From PALSA-693 sp963729695 (lineage in GTDB: Bacteria > Actinomycetota > Acidimicrobiia > Acidimicrobiales > Palsa-688), in NCBI GenBank assembly GCA_963729695.1, contig CAVSOT010000007.1:1240001-1304000 (forward strand): a stretch of DNA of 64,000 nucleotides, read 5' to 3'. The translations under genes and the position numbers were made by a program. Positions 16,375 through 25,997 of this stretch are shown one piece after another (the first letter of the stretch is position 1; every line of letters begins with the position of its first letter). The notes under the pieces are model-generated. The model did no database searches and had not been told where the DNA came from. It saw only the letters and a program-made list of their open reading frames with translations.

Positions 16375-18513
16375 ATGAGAGGCCTATCCAGATTAATGGT
16401 GCTCGCCGCGGTAGCGGTGACACCCCTATCGGTACTAGCCGCGGTCGGTAGCCCGTCGGCCCAGGCCCAGCCAGCGAGGACCAGCTCGGTGGCGAGTCCT
16501 CACGTGAACGCTGGGAACACCACACCCGGGACCATCGAGGTCTGCAAGTCGAGCAAGAACGGGATGGCTGGAAGCACGTTTCTGTTCGACGTCAGCGGCC
16601 TCCAGAGCACCTCGAATCCCATCTCGGTCACAGGGGGGACGTGCAGCGCACCCCTGACGGTCGCGTCCGGCCACCAGACGATTACCGAAGAGGCGACCGG
16701 CCTCCCGGCCGGTGACACCGTCAGCAACATCACCGTGGCCCCGAAGACTGACCACGTCAGCAAGAACCTGGCCAATCGCACGGCCACCATCAACGTGCGT
16801 TCGGGATCTACCAGCAACAACGAGACGGTGGTGACGTTCACCAACAAGGTCCTGCTGGCTCAGATAAAGATCTGTAAGGTGGCGGGCGACCAGAGCCTGT
16901 TGAATCAACCCTTCACCTTCACCGAAAATAGTGGCGCCCCGTTCAGCGTGATCGCAGGATCGGCCTCGAACCCCGGCTGCAGCAGCCTCAGGAAGTTCAA
17001 GGTCGGCACCGTGGTCAACGTGGCCGAGCAGCCCACGCCCAACACCGTGGTTTCGTCCATCGACGTCAACCCGGCCAGTGAGGGCAGCAACGTCAATACC
17101 GCCAACGGCACGGTCACGGTGACCCTGCAGCCGGGCGTAACGGTAGTTACGTATACGAACACCGTGCCCCCGCCTCCGAGCAACGGTTTGCTGGAGGTCT
17201 GCAAGCAAGCGTCCGACCAGTACGTGACGGGTACCTTCACCTTCACCATCACGGACTCCACCGGGTTCTCGCAGACGACCCAGCCCATCGGCGTCAACCA
17301 GTGCACACCTGCACTCACGGTGGCGGCCGGCAACGTGACGGTGACGGAGACGCCACAAGCGCCGTACTTCGTGGGCGACATCTACACCACCCCGAGTCAG
17401 GACCTGGTCAGCCAAAATGACGCCAACGGGTCGGCAGTCGTCAGCGTGGTCAAGAGCACCACGTCCGAGACGCAGGTCTTCTTCGTCAACGACACCCGGA
17501 CGTCGACGGTGAAGATCTGCAAGACACTGACGCCCAACAGCTCGGCGCTAGCCGGCACGACCTTCTGGTTCGACATCAGCAGTGCCGATGGCAGCAGCAC
17601 GGAAGGCATCGTGGCCGGAGCGGCCGGGACCACCGTCTGCCAGCTGGTCACCGACCAGTTCGGTGATATCGAGAACCTCCCGGTCGGCAGTACCGTGCAG
17701 ATCAGCGAGGAGAGCCAACCGTTCGTCCTGAACACGAGCGTGGTGGTTACGCCATCCTCACAGGACAATGGCAGCGCCCCGCCGACCGCCAACCTGACGG
17801 TGGGTGCGGGGATCGTCACCCAGGCCACCTTCACCAACCAGGCTCAGGGTCAGATCGAGTTGTGCAAGGCGGTCACGGCGTACGCACCGACCAAAGAGAG
17901 CTTCTCGATGACGATCACGGACAACGGTGTCTCGATCACGAAGTCGGTGGCGGCTAACAGCTGCACCCAGCCGATCACCGTTCCTGCCGGCACGGCCACG
18001 GTGACGGAGACCGAGTTGCCGAACTTCGTGCTCCAGGGCATCAGTGTGAGCGGCAGCGGGTCAGAGGTGAGCTCGAGCGGGACATCCGTGACGGTGACCG
18101 TGCCGTTCTCCGGTGACACGACAGTCCAGTTCACTAATACGGTGGCGACGGGCCAGTTCAAGGTCTGCAAGGCCGACACTGATCCGATCCTCAATGGAAT
18201 ACCGTTCACCTTCGCCTGGTCTTACACGGCCAACGGCAACCCGGTTACGGGTAGCGCCAACGTGGTGCCGGGCGCCTGCAGCCTGGTCCAGGGCAACATC
18301 CCGGTGATCGACCAGAACGGCAACCCCACCCAGATCACCGTCACTGAGGCGCCGACCCTCTTCTCCTTCGTGGCCAGCATCTCGGTGAGCAATGGCTCCG
18401 TGGTCTCGAGCAGCACGACCGCAGGGACAGTGGTATTCACCCTGTTGCCGAATCCCACCAACGGGACGACATCGACCACCTTCACCAACAGTCCCAATCC
18501 GATAATGCCATGA
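16375..18513 (+). CDS. Secreted protein with six Cys-containing beta-rich repeats
   Basis: 712 residues. Signal peptide at 1 to about 32 (MRGLSRLMVLAAVAVTPLSV, cleavage near AQAQ). Then six repeats of about 100 residues, at 53-156, 163-262, 271-372, 378-488, 492-588 and 593-704. Each opens with a strand such as GTIEVCK, AQIKICK, GLLEVCK or GQFKVCK, has a second Cys near the middle, and closes with (T/V)xFTN or TYTN. The pairing suggests one disulfide per repeat and a Cna_B / prealbumin-like beta-sandwich stalk (inference). There is no sortase motif or C-terminal membrane segment, so it may be released or bound non-covalently. AGGAAGGGCGGAG lies before the ATG. Function not assigned. Confidence 0.88.
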   Translation: MRGLSRLMVLAAVAVTPLSVLAAVGSPSAQAQPARTSSVASPHVNAGNTTPGTIEVCKSSKNGMAGSTFLFDVSGLQSTSNPISVTGGTCSAPLTVASGHQTITEEATGLPAGDTVSNITVAPKTDHVSKNLANRTATINVRSGSTSNNETVVTFTNKVLLAQIKICKVAGDQSLLNQPFTFTENSGAPFSVIAGSASNPGCSSLRKFKVGTVVNVAEQPTPNTVVSSIDVNPASEGSNVNTANGTVTVTLQPGVTVVTYTNTVPPPPSNGLLEVCKQASDQYVTGTFTFTITDSTGFSQTTQPIGVNQCTPALTVAAGNVTVTETPQAPYFVGDIYTTPSQDLVSQNDANGSAVVSVVKSTTSETQVFFVNDTRTSTVKICKTLTPNSSALAGTTFWFDISSADGSSTEGIVAGAAGTTVCQLVTDQFGDIENLPVGSTVQISEESQPFVLNTSVVVTPSSQDNGSAPPTANLTVGAGIVTQATFTNQAQGQIELCKAVTAYAPTKESFSMTITDNGVSITKSVAANSCTQPITVPAGTATVTETELPNFVLQGISVSGSGSEVSSSGTSVTVTVPFSGDTTVQFTNTVATGQFKVCKADTDPILNGIPFTFAWSYTANGNPVTGSANVVPGACSLVQGNIPVIDQNGNPTQITVTEAPTLFSFVASISVSNGSVVSSSTTAGTVVFTLLPNPTNGTTSTTFTNSPNPIMP

Positions 18514-18577
18514 GGAAGTCGGGAGAGGCGGATCGCAGCTCACGAAGCGCAAGCTGACTGGGGTTCGATCCCGGACA

Positions 18578-18611
18578 CAAGGAGGGCTCCCGGTTGCGGG
18601 GGCCCTCCTTG
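18578..18611 (+). terminator. Hairpin terminator after the repeat protein
   Basis: CAAGGAGGGC and GCCCTCCTTG are exact complementary arms, with further CCC/GGG pairing inside, 64 bp after the stop. A short TTG follows rather than a full T-run, but stem strength is high. Confidence 0.65.
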
Positions 18612-18721
18612 TTGCACCCGTCGCGTTTCGGAGGGCAAGCGAGCTCCGCGATCCGGTGGCGCGTACAGACAGATGTGACTTCGAGACGACCCACGTCACG
18701 AAGGGGCCATGAAAGGCGTTG

Positions 18722-19972
18722 ATGATGAGAGTGTGGCGGTTGTACTCCGTCCTGGCGGTTGCGGCCGCTCTGCTGGTAGGCCTCTCAGGGGTAGCTTCGG
18801 CGAGCTCGTCTGCGGCCAGTCCCTTGGCGGTCGCCCGTCGGGTGACGATCCACGTGCCAACCAATGCGCCGACCATCCAGGCGGCTATTGACGCTGCCTC
18901 TGATGGCGACATTGTTGTCGTCGCTCCCGGGAGTTATGTGGGCGACATCGACTTCTTGGGCAAGGCGATCACGGTGCGGAGTGCTAAGGGCCCAAAGAAG
19001 ACGACCATTGTCGGACAAGCGGACGGGCCGGCTGTGTCCTTTCACACGAATGAGGGGGCCTCATCGGTGTTGAAAGGCTTTACCGTCACTGGAGGAGCGG
19101 CTTCCTTCGGCGGGGGTATTTACGTCTTTTCGGCCTCCCCGATGATCCAGAACGACGTGGTTTCCGCCGACCAGGCCTGTTATGGCGGGGCGGGCGTGTA
19201 CCTCGACGGTGGCGCCGCAGTGCTATCTGGCGACACGGTGTCGGGCAACGCACAGGAAGCGCGGTGCACGTCCGGAAATGGCGGGGGCGGCATCGAAGTG
19301 ACCGACACCGTCGGGGCCCAGATTACGCACACCACTGTGGAGAACAACGCGTGGACTGGCTCAGGCCCGGGCGGAGTCAGCTTCTTTCAGCCGGGGACGG
19401 TCACCATGCTTGACAGCACCATTGAGGGCAATTCTCCCGGGGGTATCACCCTCTTCAACGACAACACGGCCACGGTTGTCCAGAATCTGATTACCGGCAA
19501 CCCCGGCGGGCCGGGCATCCTCGTCTCGGCGCCGGGGAAGTCGGAGGGACCCATCTTTACCAACAACACCGTGGTGGCCGGCAAGAACCAAGGTGCCCTG
19601 GGCGTCACCGGAGTCGACTCAGGCGTCGAGCTCTACAACAACATCTTCGTCTCGGGAGCAGCTACCCAGCCGGCAGTCACTTGTTCAACGGCGTCGTCGC
19701 CGACACCGCCCCACTTCGTTACCGATCTGGCCTGGTCGGGAGGGGGGCAGGCGGTGTTGGGAAGTTGCGTCTCCTCGTTTCTCAACCACGGCAACCTGAC
19801 CGCCAATCCGGAGTTTGCCAACCCGTCGATCAACGACTATCAGCTGATGCCCGGCTCGCCTGCCATCAACGCAGGCACGAATGGTGCACCGGCGGTTCCG
19901 AGCACGGACTTCCTGGGCAACCCGAGGATCGTTGGCGGCGTCATCGATCTAGGCGTCTACGAGTCGCTGTAG
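18722..19972 (+). CDS. Secreted right-handed parallel beta-helix protein
   Basis: 416 residues from ATG 18722 (a TTG one codon earlier and another ATG one codon later are alternatives). A signal peptide covers roughly 1-28 (LAVAAALLVGLSGVASA). TIQAAIDAASDGDIVVVAPGSY is the usual opening of pectate-lyase-like beta-helix proteins. Repeated coils with GGGI and NN-x-(V/I) steps follow, and the C-terminal NPEF...YQLMPGSPAINAG...DLGVYE is typical of this class. No catalytic residues can be identified, so carbohydrate binding or cleavage is only a guess. It follows the repeat-rich secreted protein in the same direction, but a strong hairpin lies between them, so it is likely a separate transcript. 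Confidence 0.85.
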   Translation: MMRVWRLYSVLAVAAALLVGLSGVASASSSAASPLAVARRVTIHVPTNAPTIQAAIDAASDGDIVVVAPGSYVGDIDFLGKAITVRSAKGPKKTTIVGQADGPAVSFHTNEGASSVLKGFTVTGGAASFGGGIYVFSASPMIQNDVVSADQACYGGAGVYLDGGAAVLSGDTVSGNAQEARCTSGNGGGGIEVTDTVGAQITHTTVENNAWTGSGPGGVSFFQPGTVTMLDSTIEGNSPGGITLFNDNTATVVQNLITGNPGGPGILVSAPGKSEGPIFTNNTVVAGKNQGALGVTGVDSGVELYNNIFVSGAATQPAVTCSTASSPTPPHFVTDLAWSGGGQAVLGSCVSSFLNHGNLTANPEFANPSINDYQLMPGSPAINAGTNGAPAVPSTDFLGNPRIVGGVIDLGVYESL

Positions 19973-20004
19973 CCGGCCGGGCGAGAGGCGTAGGGTGCGA
20001 CGAA

Positions 20005-20029
20005 GGGTCGGGTAAAGGGGACCCGACCC
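20005..20029. terminator. Hairpin between convergent beta-helix and EthD genes
   Basis: GGGTCGGGT and ACCCGACCC are exact 9-bp arms with a 7-nt loop, 33 bp after the beta-helix stop. No T-run on either side. The position between convergent genes supports bidirectional termination. Confidence 0.5.
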
Positions 20030-20166
20030 CTCGCCGCTGCTCGTGACCGGGAGAGGCCTTCCGGACCCGAGCGAGCCACCAGTCTGGACGTGATCCACGG
20101 TCGTCGTCAACGCATGGACCGAGCGGAGACGGTCGGGGCCCGCCGCGACGAACCGGCGGACCTCCT

Positions 20167-20837
20167 TCAGGAATCGTCGTCCTGGTAGAGGGACTCGGAG
20201 GCGTCGTCGAGGTAGACGAACTCGCTGGTCGGGAAGGTCTCGGTCGGGGATGAGACAAACTGCCTGGAGTCGTTGGCGATCGCGATCTCGCCGCCGGGCC
20301 CGTACCGGCGCTCGGTGAAGTCCTCCGGGGTTCCGAAGCTGATCAGGCTCACCCCATCCCATTGCCCCGCGCCGGGCGTGAGGCTCTCGTCGAAGATGAG
20401 CTGCTCGTAGTGCCGGGTACCGGGAGAGGACTCCACGTGGACCCGAGAGTGGACGTCCCGCCAATGCTCATTGAACTGCTCATGGTCGATAGGGCCGGCC
20501 CGGTTGACGAGGAAGACGCGGGTGAAGCCGGCGGAGCGGGCTCCGTTCCTTCCGCGGGTCCGGGCCTTGATCACCCGTCGTCGAACCCCGTAGATGGCGT
20601 CAGCGGCGGGCAGATCCGATCTCGCCACCCCGGACATCAGCAGCGCGGCCCGGTATCGAGAGTCGCCCGGGTCGGTACCAGGAGGCGCACCGACACTCCC
20701 GTCGTCGACGAAGGCCACGACGGTGGACGATCCCGGCCTCCCGGCCAGGTCGGCAGCCGTGGCGCGAAGCCGCGCCCCGAACGCCTCGGGGCTCTCTTCG
20801 GCCGGGCGGGAGAACAGAGCGAAGTAGGTGTTGCCCA
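20167..20837 (-). CDS. EthD-domain protein
   Basis: 223 residues from ATG 20837 (MGNTYFALFSRP). A longer frame upstream is an artefact of GC-rich DNA. The C-terminal half has VNRAGPIDHEQFNEHWRDVHS, the EthD dimeric alpha/beta-barrel signature. The N-terminal half (to about residue 110) looks like a second, diverged barrel copy. EthD-like proteins accompany degradation enzymes or quinone biosynthesis; no partner is adjacent. Divergent from a methyltransferase with 85 bp between starts. The end is acidic (SLYQDDDS). Confidence 0.8.
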
Positions 20838-20922
20838 TGGCCCCACGGTAGCTTCCCCGCCTTCTGGTCCTCGATCCCGAGGCGTGGGCGTTCGCCTGAC
20901 CGTGTGTCTGGGAGAATGGGTC

Positions 20923-21732
20923 GTGGCTCGGGCTTCGGATGTGTACGCCCATGGTCACGGGGAAGCGGCGCTCCGCTCCCACCGTTGGCGTACCGCTCAG
21001 AATTCGGCTGCGTACCTGCTCGCCGATCTCCACCCCGGAGACCGCCTGCTCGACGTGGGTTGTGGTCCGGGAACGCTGACGGCAGATCTGGCCCGGTTGG
21101 TGTCTCCCGGCGAAGTGGTGGCGGTCGACATCGCCGAGTCGGTGATCGCGGAGGCCACCGCTTGCGTGGCCGACAATGGCCTGACGAATGTCGCTTTCAG
21201 GCTGGGCGACTTTCGTGAGGTCGACCTCGGATCTGGCCGCTTCGATGTCGTCCATGCCCACCAGGTCCTTCAGCACCTGGGCGACCCGGTGGGCGCCCTC
21301 GCCGCCATGGCGCACCTCACCCGACCGGGCGGCATCATCGCGGTCCGGGACGCAGATTACGGGGCGTTCATCTGGGCGCCGGCCGACGAGCGATTGGACC
21401 GATGGCGGGAGGTGTACTCGGCCGTAGCCCGTCGCCATGGAGCCGAGCCCGACGCCGGTCGCCACCTGCTCGGTTGGGCCCAGGCGGCTGGGCTGTCGAG
21501 CGTGACCTACAGCTCCTCGACCTGGACGTTCGCCACGCCGGCGGGTCGCACCTGGTGGTCCGGGCTATGGGCCGAGCGGTGCATCTCGCCCTGGTTCGAG
21601 CAGCAAGCTCGCGACTACGGCGTTTCCGACCACACCGAACTGGCGGCTTTGGCGGAGGGGTGGCGGCAATGGGCGCAGCACCCGGACGCGGTGTTCGTCG
21701 TGCCGCACGGCGAACTGCTTATTCGACCTTGA
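20923..21732 (+). CDS. SAM-dependent class I methyltransferase
   Basis: 269 residues from GTG 20923. SAM-binding motif I LLDVGCGPGT near residue 40, acidic motif AVDIAE after the second strand, and VVHAHQVLQHL as motif IV, of Methyltransf_11/25 type. The sequence resembles ubiquinone/menaquinone-type or small-molecule C/O-methyltransferases, and the substrate cannot be told. The frame is open far upstream, but that DNA is the coding strand shadow of the EthD gene, so the GTG start is preferred. Confidence 0.88.
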   Translation: MARASDVYAHGHGEAALRSHRWRTAQNSAAYLLADLHPGDRLLDVGCGPGTLTADLARLVSPGEVVAVDIAESVIAEATACVADNGLTNVAFRLGDFREVDLGSGRFDVVHAHQVLQHLGDPVGALAAMAHLTRPGGIIAVRDADYGAFIWAPADERLDRWREVYSAVARRHGAEPDAGRHLLGWAQAAGLSSVTYSSSTWTFATPAGRTWWSGLWAERCISPWFEQQARDYGVSDHTELAALAEGWRQWAQHPDAVFVVPHGELLIRP

Positions 21733-21821
21733 CCGCCTTCGAACGCGCCTAATCGCCAAAAGGCAGGCGGCCCGCGGCGGGCATAACAGGCAACCCGCAT
21801 TTTATCGATCGGCAGTCGAAC

Positions 21822-24800
21822 ATGGCCTTGTGCACTTCGGAGTGGAGGGCGTGTGGAGACCATGTGGAAACCCGTCACCGGCTGGCTGCACGCCAACATC
21901 TGACGGATATTGTCGCCCAGGTGGCGGCGGCGGTGCGGAGCTCCATCAGGGATTCACCCTTCGGTCCTCCCGCGACATTCGTCGCTGAGGTGTTTCGAAC
22001 CCGTCTGGTGTCGATGCTCGATGCCCGCTTCGATCAGGTGGTCACCACCATCGTGGCCGGAGCCGGTTTCGGGAAGACAACGCTTCTGGCTCAGGCCATG
22101 CGCCGTAATCTGGCTGCGCCGCTCGGAATCGACGGCTGGGTGTCCTGCCAGCCGGATTACCAGGATCCGGCGTCGTTCGCCGCCGCCTGTTGTCGAGCGG
22201 CTGGCGGCGACTCGGTGGGTGCTGCAGGACGGGCGGCCGACGTCCTGGCGGCCATGCGGGACGTGTCTCCTATCGACGTTTGCCTGCTTGTCGATGACGT
22301 CCACAAACTCATCGGGTCGGAATCTGAGGGTCTCCTCGCCGAGGTGACTCGCCGCCTGCCCGGAAATGGGCACTTGCTCCTCTGTGGACGTGAGCCGGTT
22401 GCCGTTCCGCTCGCCCGTCTACGCGCCAGCGGACGTTGCCTCGACCTGGATCAACGGGATTTGGTATTCACCCCGGATGAGGAGCAGGAACTGGCCAGTC
22501 TTTTCGAGGTGACTGCTCCTGGTGCAAAGTTGGCCGGATGGCCCGCTCTCACTCAGCTGGCGTTGACGTCACGCCCAGTCGCCCCCTACGAGTTCTTGTG
22601 GGAGGAGGTCGTTAGCGGCCTGCCGCCGATTATACACCGAGCCCTACTGGCTCTGGCGCTCGTTGGGTGGGCGGATGCGTCGACAATATCGACGATTTGT
22701 GGCCAGTCCATTGACATTGCCAAGCTGGCGGCGAGGGTCCCGCTGGTGAGTGTGACCGAGGCAGGTATTTTGCGCGCTCACGACTTGTGGGCGGACTCTC
22801 TCGACCGTCTCTATTCGCCGGCAGAGATTGGCGAGGTGCTGCCCAGGATCTGCGATGTGCTGCAGGCCCGCCACGACTCCAACCGGCTGGCAGACGTCGC
22901 CGGCCGCTTTGGGGACCTTCCCGCCATTCGGATCGCAGCACGCGAACTGGTCCGCCACACCCTGGCGTCCTTACCTGTTCGACGCGCCCAGGGACTGCTT
23001 GCCGCCGCGGACGGCGATGAGGGCAGCCCCGAGTTGCTGCTCTTGCAAGCGGCGCTCGCCCACGCCGTGGCGGTCGACGACCCCAGGATCGACGCGTTGG
23101 TGGAAACAGCCTCGGCGTCGTTCGCCGCTTCGGGTGACGCCCGGGGGGAGACCGCGGCGTTGGTGCTGGCCGGTCAGGTCGCTAATTCGCGCGGCGCCTA
23201 TGCCGACTTCCTTCGGATCGCTTTGAGAGTTGCGGAGCTCCCGGGCGCATGCAATGACCTCACGCTGCACGTGGTGTCGCAACTCGTCGCAGCCACCCTG
23301 GCCGAGATGAAAGGGGACGTTCGCGGCGCCCTGGACGCCATGGGCAAGCTGCCTCCCTTCGAGGTGAACTATCCCATGAGAGAGGTCGCGGCACGATTGC
23401 AGGTCTACCTGCTCGGGCTTGCCGGTCGAGCTGACGAGGCCATCCCGATCGCCGAAGCTGTTCTTTCCCAATCGGCTCAGGCCCACCTGCGCAATGTGGC
23501 GCCGTTCGTGCGCTGGTCGGCGGGTGATCCGTCGGATATCGACTTGTTCCGCGATACGGGTGCAGCGGTCCCCGATGCCAACGTGCGGGATCGTTTCTTC
23601 TCCGCCGCGTTCACGACCCACATTCACGCCTCGATCGGCGATGCCGTGAGGCTGCATGCCCTCGCGGACCAGCTGGATGCCATGTCGCTCAACCGAACCG
23701 ACATCCGCGACGCGTCGATGCTTACCGCCGCAGCCGCGGCGCGTCTGGTTGCGCTGCACGACGAGGAGGGCGCCCGCAAGCTACTCGCCGACCACCTCGA
23801 GCGGTATCCAGTCACCGATCCTCGTTGCGAAATCCACCTCCGACGCGGTCTCGCAACCGTATATGTGTGCGCACCGGCTGTCCGGCCAGTCTGGGATTCC
23901 CTTCCACTCGGTCGCTGCCACCGGGGCATGCGCACCGTGGCCCTGGCGCTCCTTCAGGCCCGCCAGGCCAGCGCGGTTGGGGCACCTCGGTCCGAGCAGA
24001 GCAGCGACGCGATCTCGATGGCGCTGGAGGACACTGATGCGTTGATCACCATCCTCCCGCTGCCATTCGCGGTCGAAATGGCAGCTCGAGCCCATGGGCT
24101 CGGTCTTTCCGCCGGAGCGCGTGCCCTGGAGCTGCTCGGCCATCGTCTGGGCGAGCCTGCCACCTCCGAAATGCGGTGGCAGCATGCACATGGGGACGAG
24201 ATCGTACGCCACGCCGTGGCTGACCTGGTCCACGTCCGTCGAGAGGACGAAGCACCCCGAATCACCATCGAGGTCCTGGGACCAGCGCGCATCAGCCTCC
24301 AGGGTAGGCCGGCCGAGAACGCCTCGGCCCGTCGCACCCGGGTGCGTCAGCTCCTGGCTCTCCTTGTCGTGGAACCCCGCTTGCGGCGCGAGCGGGCCAT
24401 GACGCTCTTGTGGCCTGATCTCGACCAAACGGCAGCGTCTCGCAACCTGCGCGTCACGCTCACCTACCTCCGGCGGCTGTTTCGGGAACCCGGCCTGGGT
24501 TTCTCGGATGGATCACCACATGCTGAACGCTTCGTGCTCGTGGACTCGTCTTCCATCCGACTGGTGGCCTATCCCGGCCTCGAGGTTGATCTGTGGCAGC
24601 TCGACGCCAACCTGGCCATGGCGGCCCGGGCCCGCGCCGCGGGGGATCTGACTACCCACTCCGCCGCCCTCACCGCCATCGTGGGGCTCTGGCAAGGCGA
24701 GCCTCTGATCGATCTCGCCGGCCTCGAGGACCTGGCCGGAGAGGTTACCCGGGTGCGCACCGCGCTAATCGACTCGACCCTTGCCCTTGGGGAGATACGG

Positions 24801-25085
24801 CTCACAGAGGGTCGGGGTGCCGAATCGGTCCAGCATGCTCAGACCGTGCTGGCGGCCGACCCGTTCGTCGAACGGGCGCACCGCTTGGCCATCGCCGCCC
24901 AGCTCCAGCTGGGTGACTACCGGGCGGCCCGGGATGCAGCCCAGCGCATGGGCGAGGCGCTCGCCGAGATCGGAGCCGTCCCCACGGACGCGACGAAGAT
25001 CCTGCTCCGACGAGTCGCCGCCCTCACCCCTTCTCCGGCCAGGCCGGGCGGCCAGCGCTCCGCTAACGATGCTGGCCGACGGTGA
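21822..25085 (+). CDS. Large transcriptional regulator: N-terminal NTPase, C-terminal winged helix + BTAD (SARP-type)
   Basis: 1087 residues. P-loop GAGFGKTT at about 80-87 with a Walker-B-like segment VCLLVDDVHKL, i.e. a MalT/STAND-like ATPase. A long helical, TPR-like middle follows. From about residue 812, EVLGPARISLQGRP starts an OmpR/SARP-type winged helix (SARRTRVRQLLALLV, then LRVTLTYLRRLF). The last 170 residues are a bacterial transcriptional activator domain (BTAD). SARPs usually carry the DNA-binding domain at the N-terminus, so the order here is reversed and resembles LAL regulators with a swapped effector domain. Target genes are not evident; the next genes are on the other strand. 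Confidence 0.9.
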   Translation: MALCTSEWRACGDHVETRHRLAARQHLTDIVAQVAAAVRSSIRDSPFGPPATFVAEVFRTRLVSMLDARFDQVVTTIVAGAGFGKTTLLAQAMRRNLAAPLGIDGWVSCQPDYQDPASFAAACCRAAGGDSVGAAGRAADVLAAMRDVSPIDVCLLVDDVHKLIGSESEGLLAEVTRRLPGNGHLLLCGREPVAVPLARLRASGRCLDLDQRDLVFTPDEEQELASLFEVTAPGAKLAGWPALTQLALTSRPVAPYEFLWEEVVSGLPPIIHRALLALALVGWADASTISTICGQSIDIAKLAARVPLVSVTEAGILRAHDLWADSLDRLYSPAEIGEVLPRICDVLQARHDSNRLADVAGRFGDLPAIRIAARELVRHTLASLPVRRAQGLLAAADGDEGSPELLLLQAALAHAVAVDDPRIDALVETASASFAASGDARGETAALVLAGQVANSRGAYADFLRIALRVAELPGACNDLTLHVVSQLVAATLAEMKGDVRGALDAMGKLPPFEVNYPMREVAARLQVYLLGLAGRADEAIPIAEAVLSQSAQAHLRNVAPFVRWSAGDPSDIDLFRDTGAAVPDANVRDRFFSAAFTTHIHASIGDAVRLHALADQLDAMSLNRTDIRDASMLTAAAAARLVALHDEEGARKLLADHLERYPVTDPRCEIHLRRGLATVYVCAPAVRPVWDSLPLGRCHRGMRTVALALLQARQASAVGAPRSEQSSDAISMALEDTDALITILPLPFAVEMAARAHGLGLSAGARALELLGHRLGEPATSEMRWQHAHGDEIVRHAVADLVHVRREDEAPRITIEVLGPARISLQGRPAENASARRTRVRQLLALLVVEPRLRRERAMTLLWPDLDQTAASRNLRVTLTYLRRLFREPGLGFSDGSPHAERFVLVDSSSIRLVAYPGLEVDLWQLDANLAMAARARAAGDLTTHSAALTAIVGLWQGEPLIDLAGLEDLAGEVTRVRTALIDSTLALGEIRLTEGRGAESVQHAQTVLAADPFVERAHRLAIAAQLQLGDYRAARDAAQRMGEALAEIGAVPTDATKILLRRVAALTPSPARPGGQRSANDAGRR

Positions 25086-25138
25086 TGGTGACGAGCTATC
25101 TCCGCCGAGAGGGACCGGCCCGCCGGAGCTACCAGTCC

Positions 25139-25663
25139 CTAAGCGGTCGGGTTGCCTTTGTACTCGGCGGGCGGACCGTCCTGGGGCCCGAGCACCGGCT
25201 CGAACTGGGCTGCATAGCGGGCGAAGTGGGTCGGCCAGCCGTCGCCCGGTGTGGCTGCGCCCACCAGCCGGTCGAGGCATTCCTCCCAGCCCGCGGCGTT
25301 CCTGGCCGCCGCGCTCGGGGGCAGTTCGTCGAGCAGCACCAGGTCGGTCCCGCCGTCGGTCGCCATACTCAACTCGAAGCGAAGCGTCTCCTCACCCCAC
25401 GTGTAGGCGAGCAGAAACGGCTCCTCGACGTGGAGCACCTGGCCGGTGAGGGTCATATCGATGACGTCGGGGTCGAAAGGAAAGGCGAGCGTGGCGCCGA
25501 CAACCCAGGCGCCACCGTTCACGACCACATCGCAGGGAAACCACCGTCGCAATTGCGCCCGTTCCGTCAGGGCCTTCCAGACCACCGCCGGGGGATCGGA
25601 GAGGTGGCGTTGTAACCGGACGGCCGGTCGGGAGCCATTGGTGAGCAGCGAGCCTTCACTCAT
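25139..25663 (-). CDS. SRPBCC / AHSA1-type START-like domain protein
   Basis: 174 residues from ATG 25663 (MSEGSLLTNGS). RHLSDPPAVVWKALTERAQLRRWFPCDV is the opening of the AHSA1 (SRPBCC) fold, ending with a helix holding WEECLDRLVG. Its start overlaps the end of the ArsR gene by 8 bp. ArsR-AHSA1 pairs are common in actinobacteria; the SRPBCC partner binds hydrophobic ligands or acts in detoxification. No substrate can be given. Confidence 0.9.
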   Translation of the reverse strand: MSEGSLLTNGSRPAVRLQRHLSDPPAVVWKALTERAQLRRWFPCDVVVNGGAWVVGATLAFPFDPDVIDMTLTGQVLHVEEPFLLAYTWGEETLRFELSMATDGGTDLVLLDELPPSAAARNAAGWEECLDRLVGAATPGDGWPTHFARYAAQFEPVLGPQDGPPAEYKGNPTA

Positions 25664-25988
25664 ATCGGTCCTTTCGCTGTTGTTCGAGGTGAGCCTCCAG
25701 GCGGTCGAGATGGCGGATCCAGAGCTCTCGATAGGGTTCGAGCCAGGCGTCGACCTCAGTGAGCGGCTCCGGTCGCACCCGATAGAGACGCCGCTGCGCG
25801 TCGGACCGCACTTCCACCAGCCCCGCGTCCTTGAGCACCCGAAGGTGCTTGGACACGGCGGGCTGGCTGGTGCCGAGCGCCTCCACCAGATCACCCACGG
25901 GTCGCTCTCGCCCCCGGAGCAACTCCAGGATCTCCAGTCGCCGGGGTTCACCCAACACCTGGAAAACGGGAGCCAGCGCGATCGCCAT
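25656..25988 (-). CDS. ArsR-family HTH transcriptional repressor
   Basis: 110 residues. A compact winged helix: LGEPRRLEILELLRG, then VGDLVEALGTSQPAVSKHLRVLKDAGLVEVR (recognition helix in QPAVSKHLRVL). The CxC metal site of metal-sensing ArsR proteins is absent, so the signal is probably an organic ligand or protein. It overlaps the downstream AHSA1 gene, is probably autoregulated, and an imperfect inverted repeat lies just upstream. Confidence 0.92.
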   Translation of the reverse strand: MAIALAPVFQVLGEPRRLEILELLRGRERPVGDLVEALGTSQPAVSKHLRVLKDAGLVEVRSDAQRRLYRVRPEPLTEVDAWLEPYRELWIRHLDRLEAHLEQQRKDRYE

Positions 25989-25997
25989 CAGCTCTGA

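Noticed and set aside
18540..18580. T-loop-like GGTTCGATCC near 18563 suggesting a tRNA
   Set aside because: The flanking stem bases do not pair over five positions and no acceptor or D-arm is visible upstream, so it is chance similarity next to a hairpin.
20838..21465. Long upstream extension of the EthD frame
   Set aside because: It runs antisense through the methyltransferase and lacks conserved protein features; ATG 20837 starts the family-like sequence.
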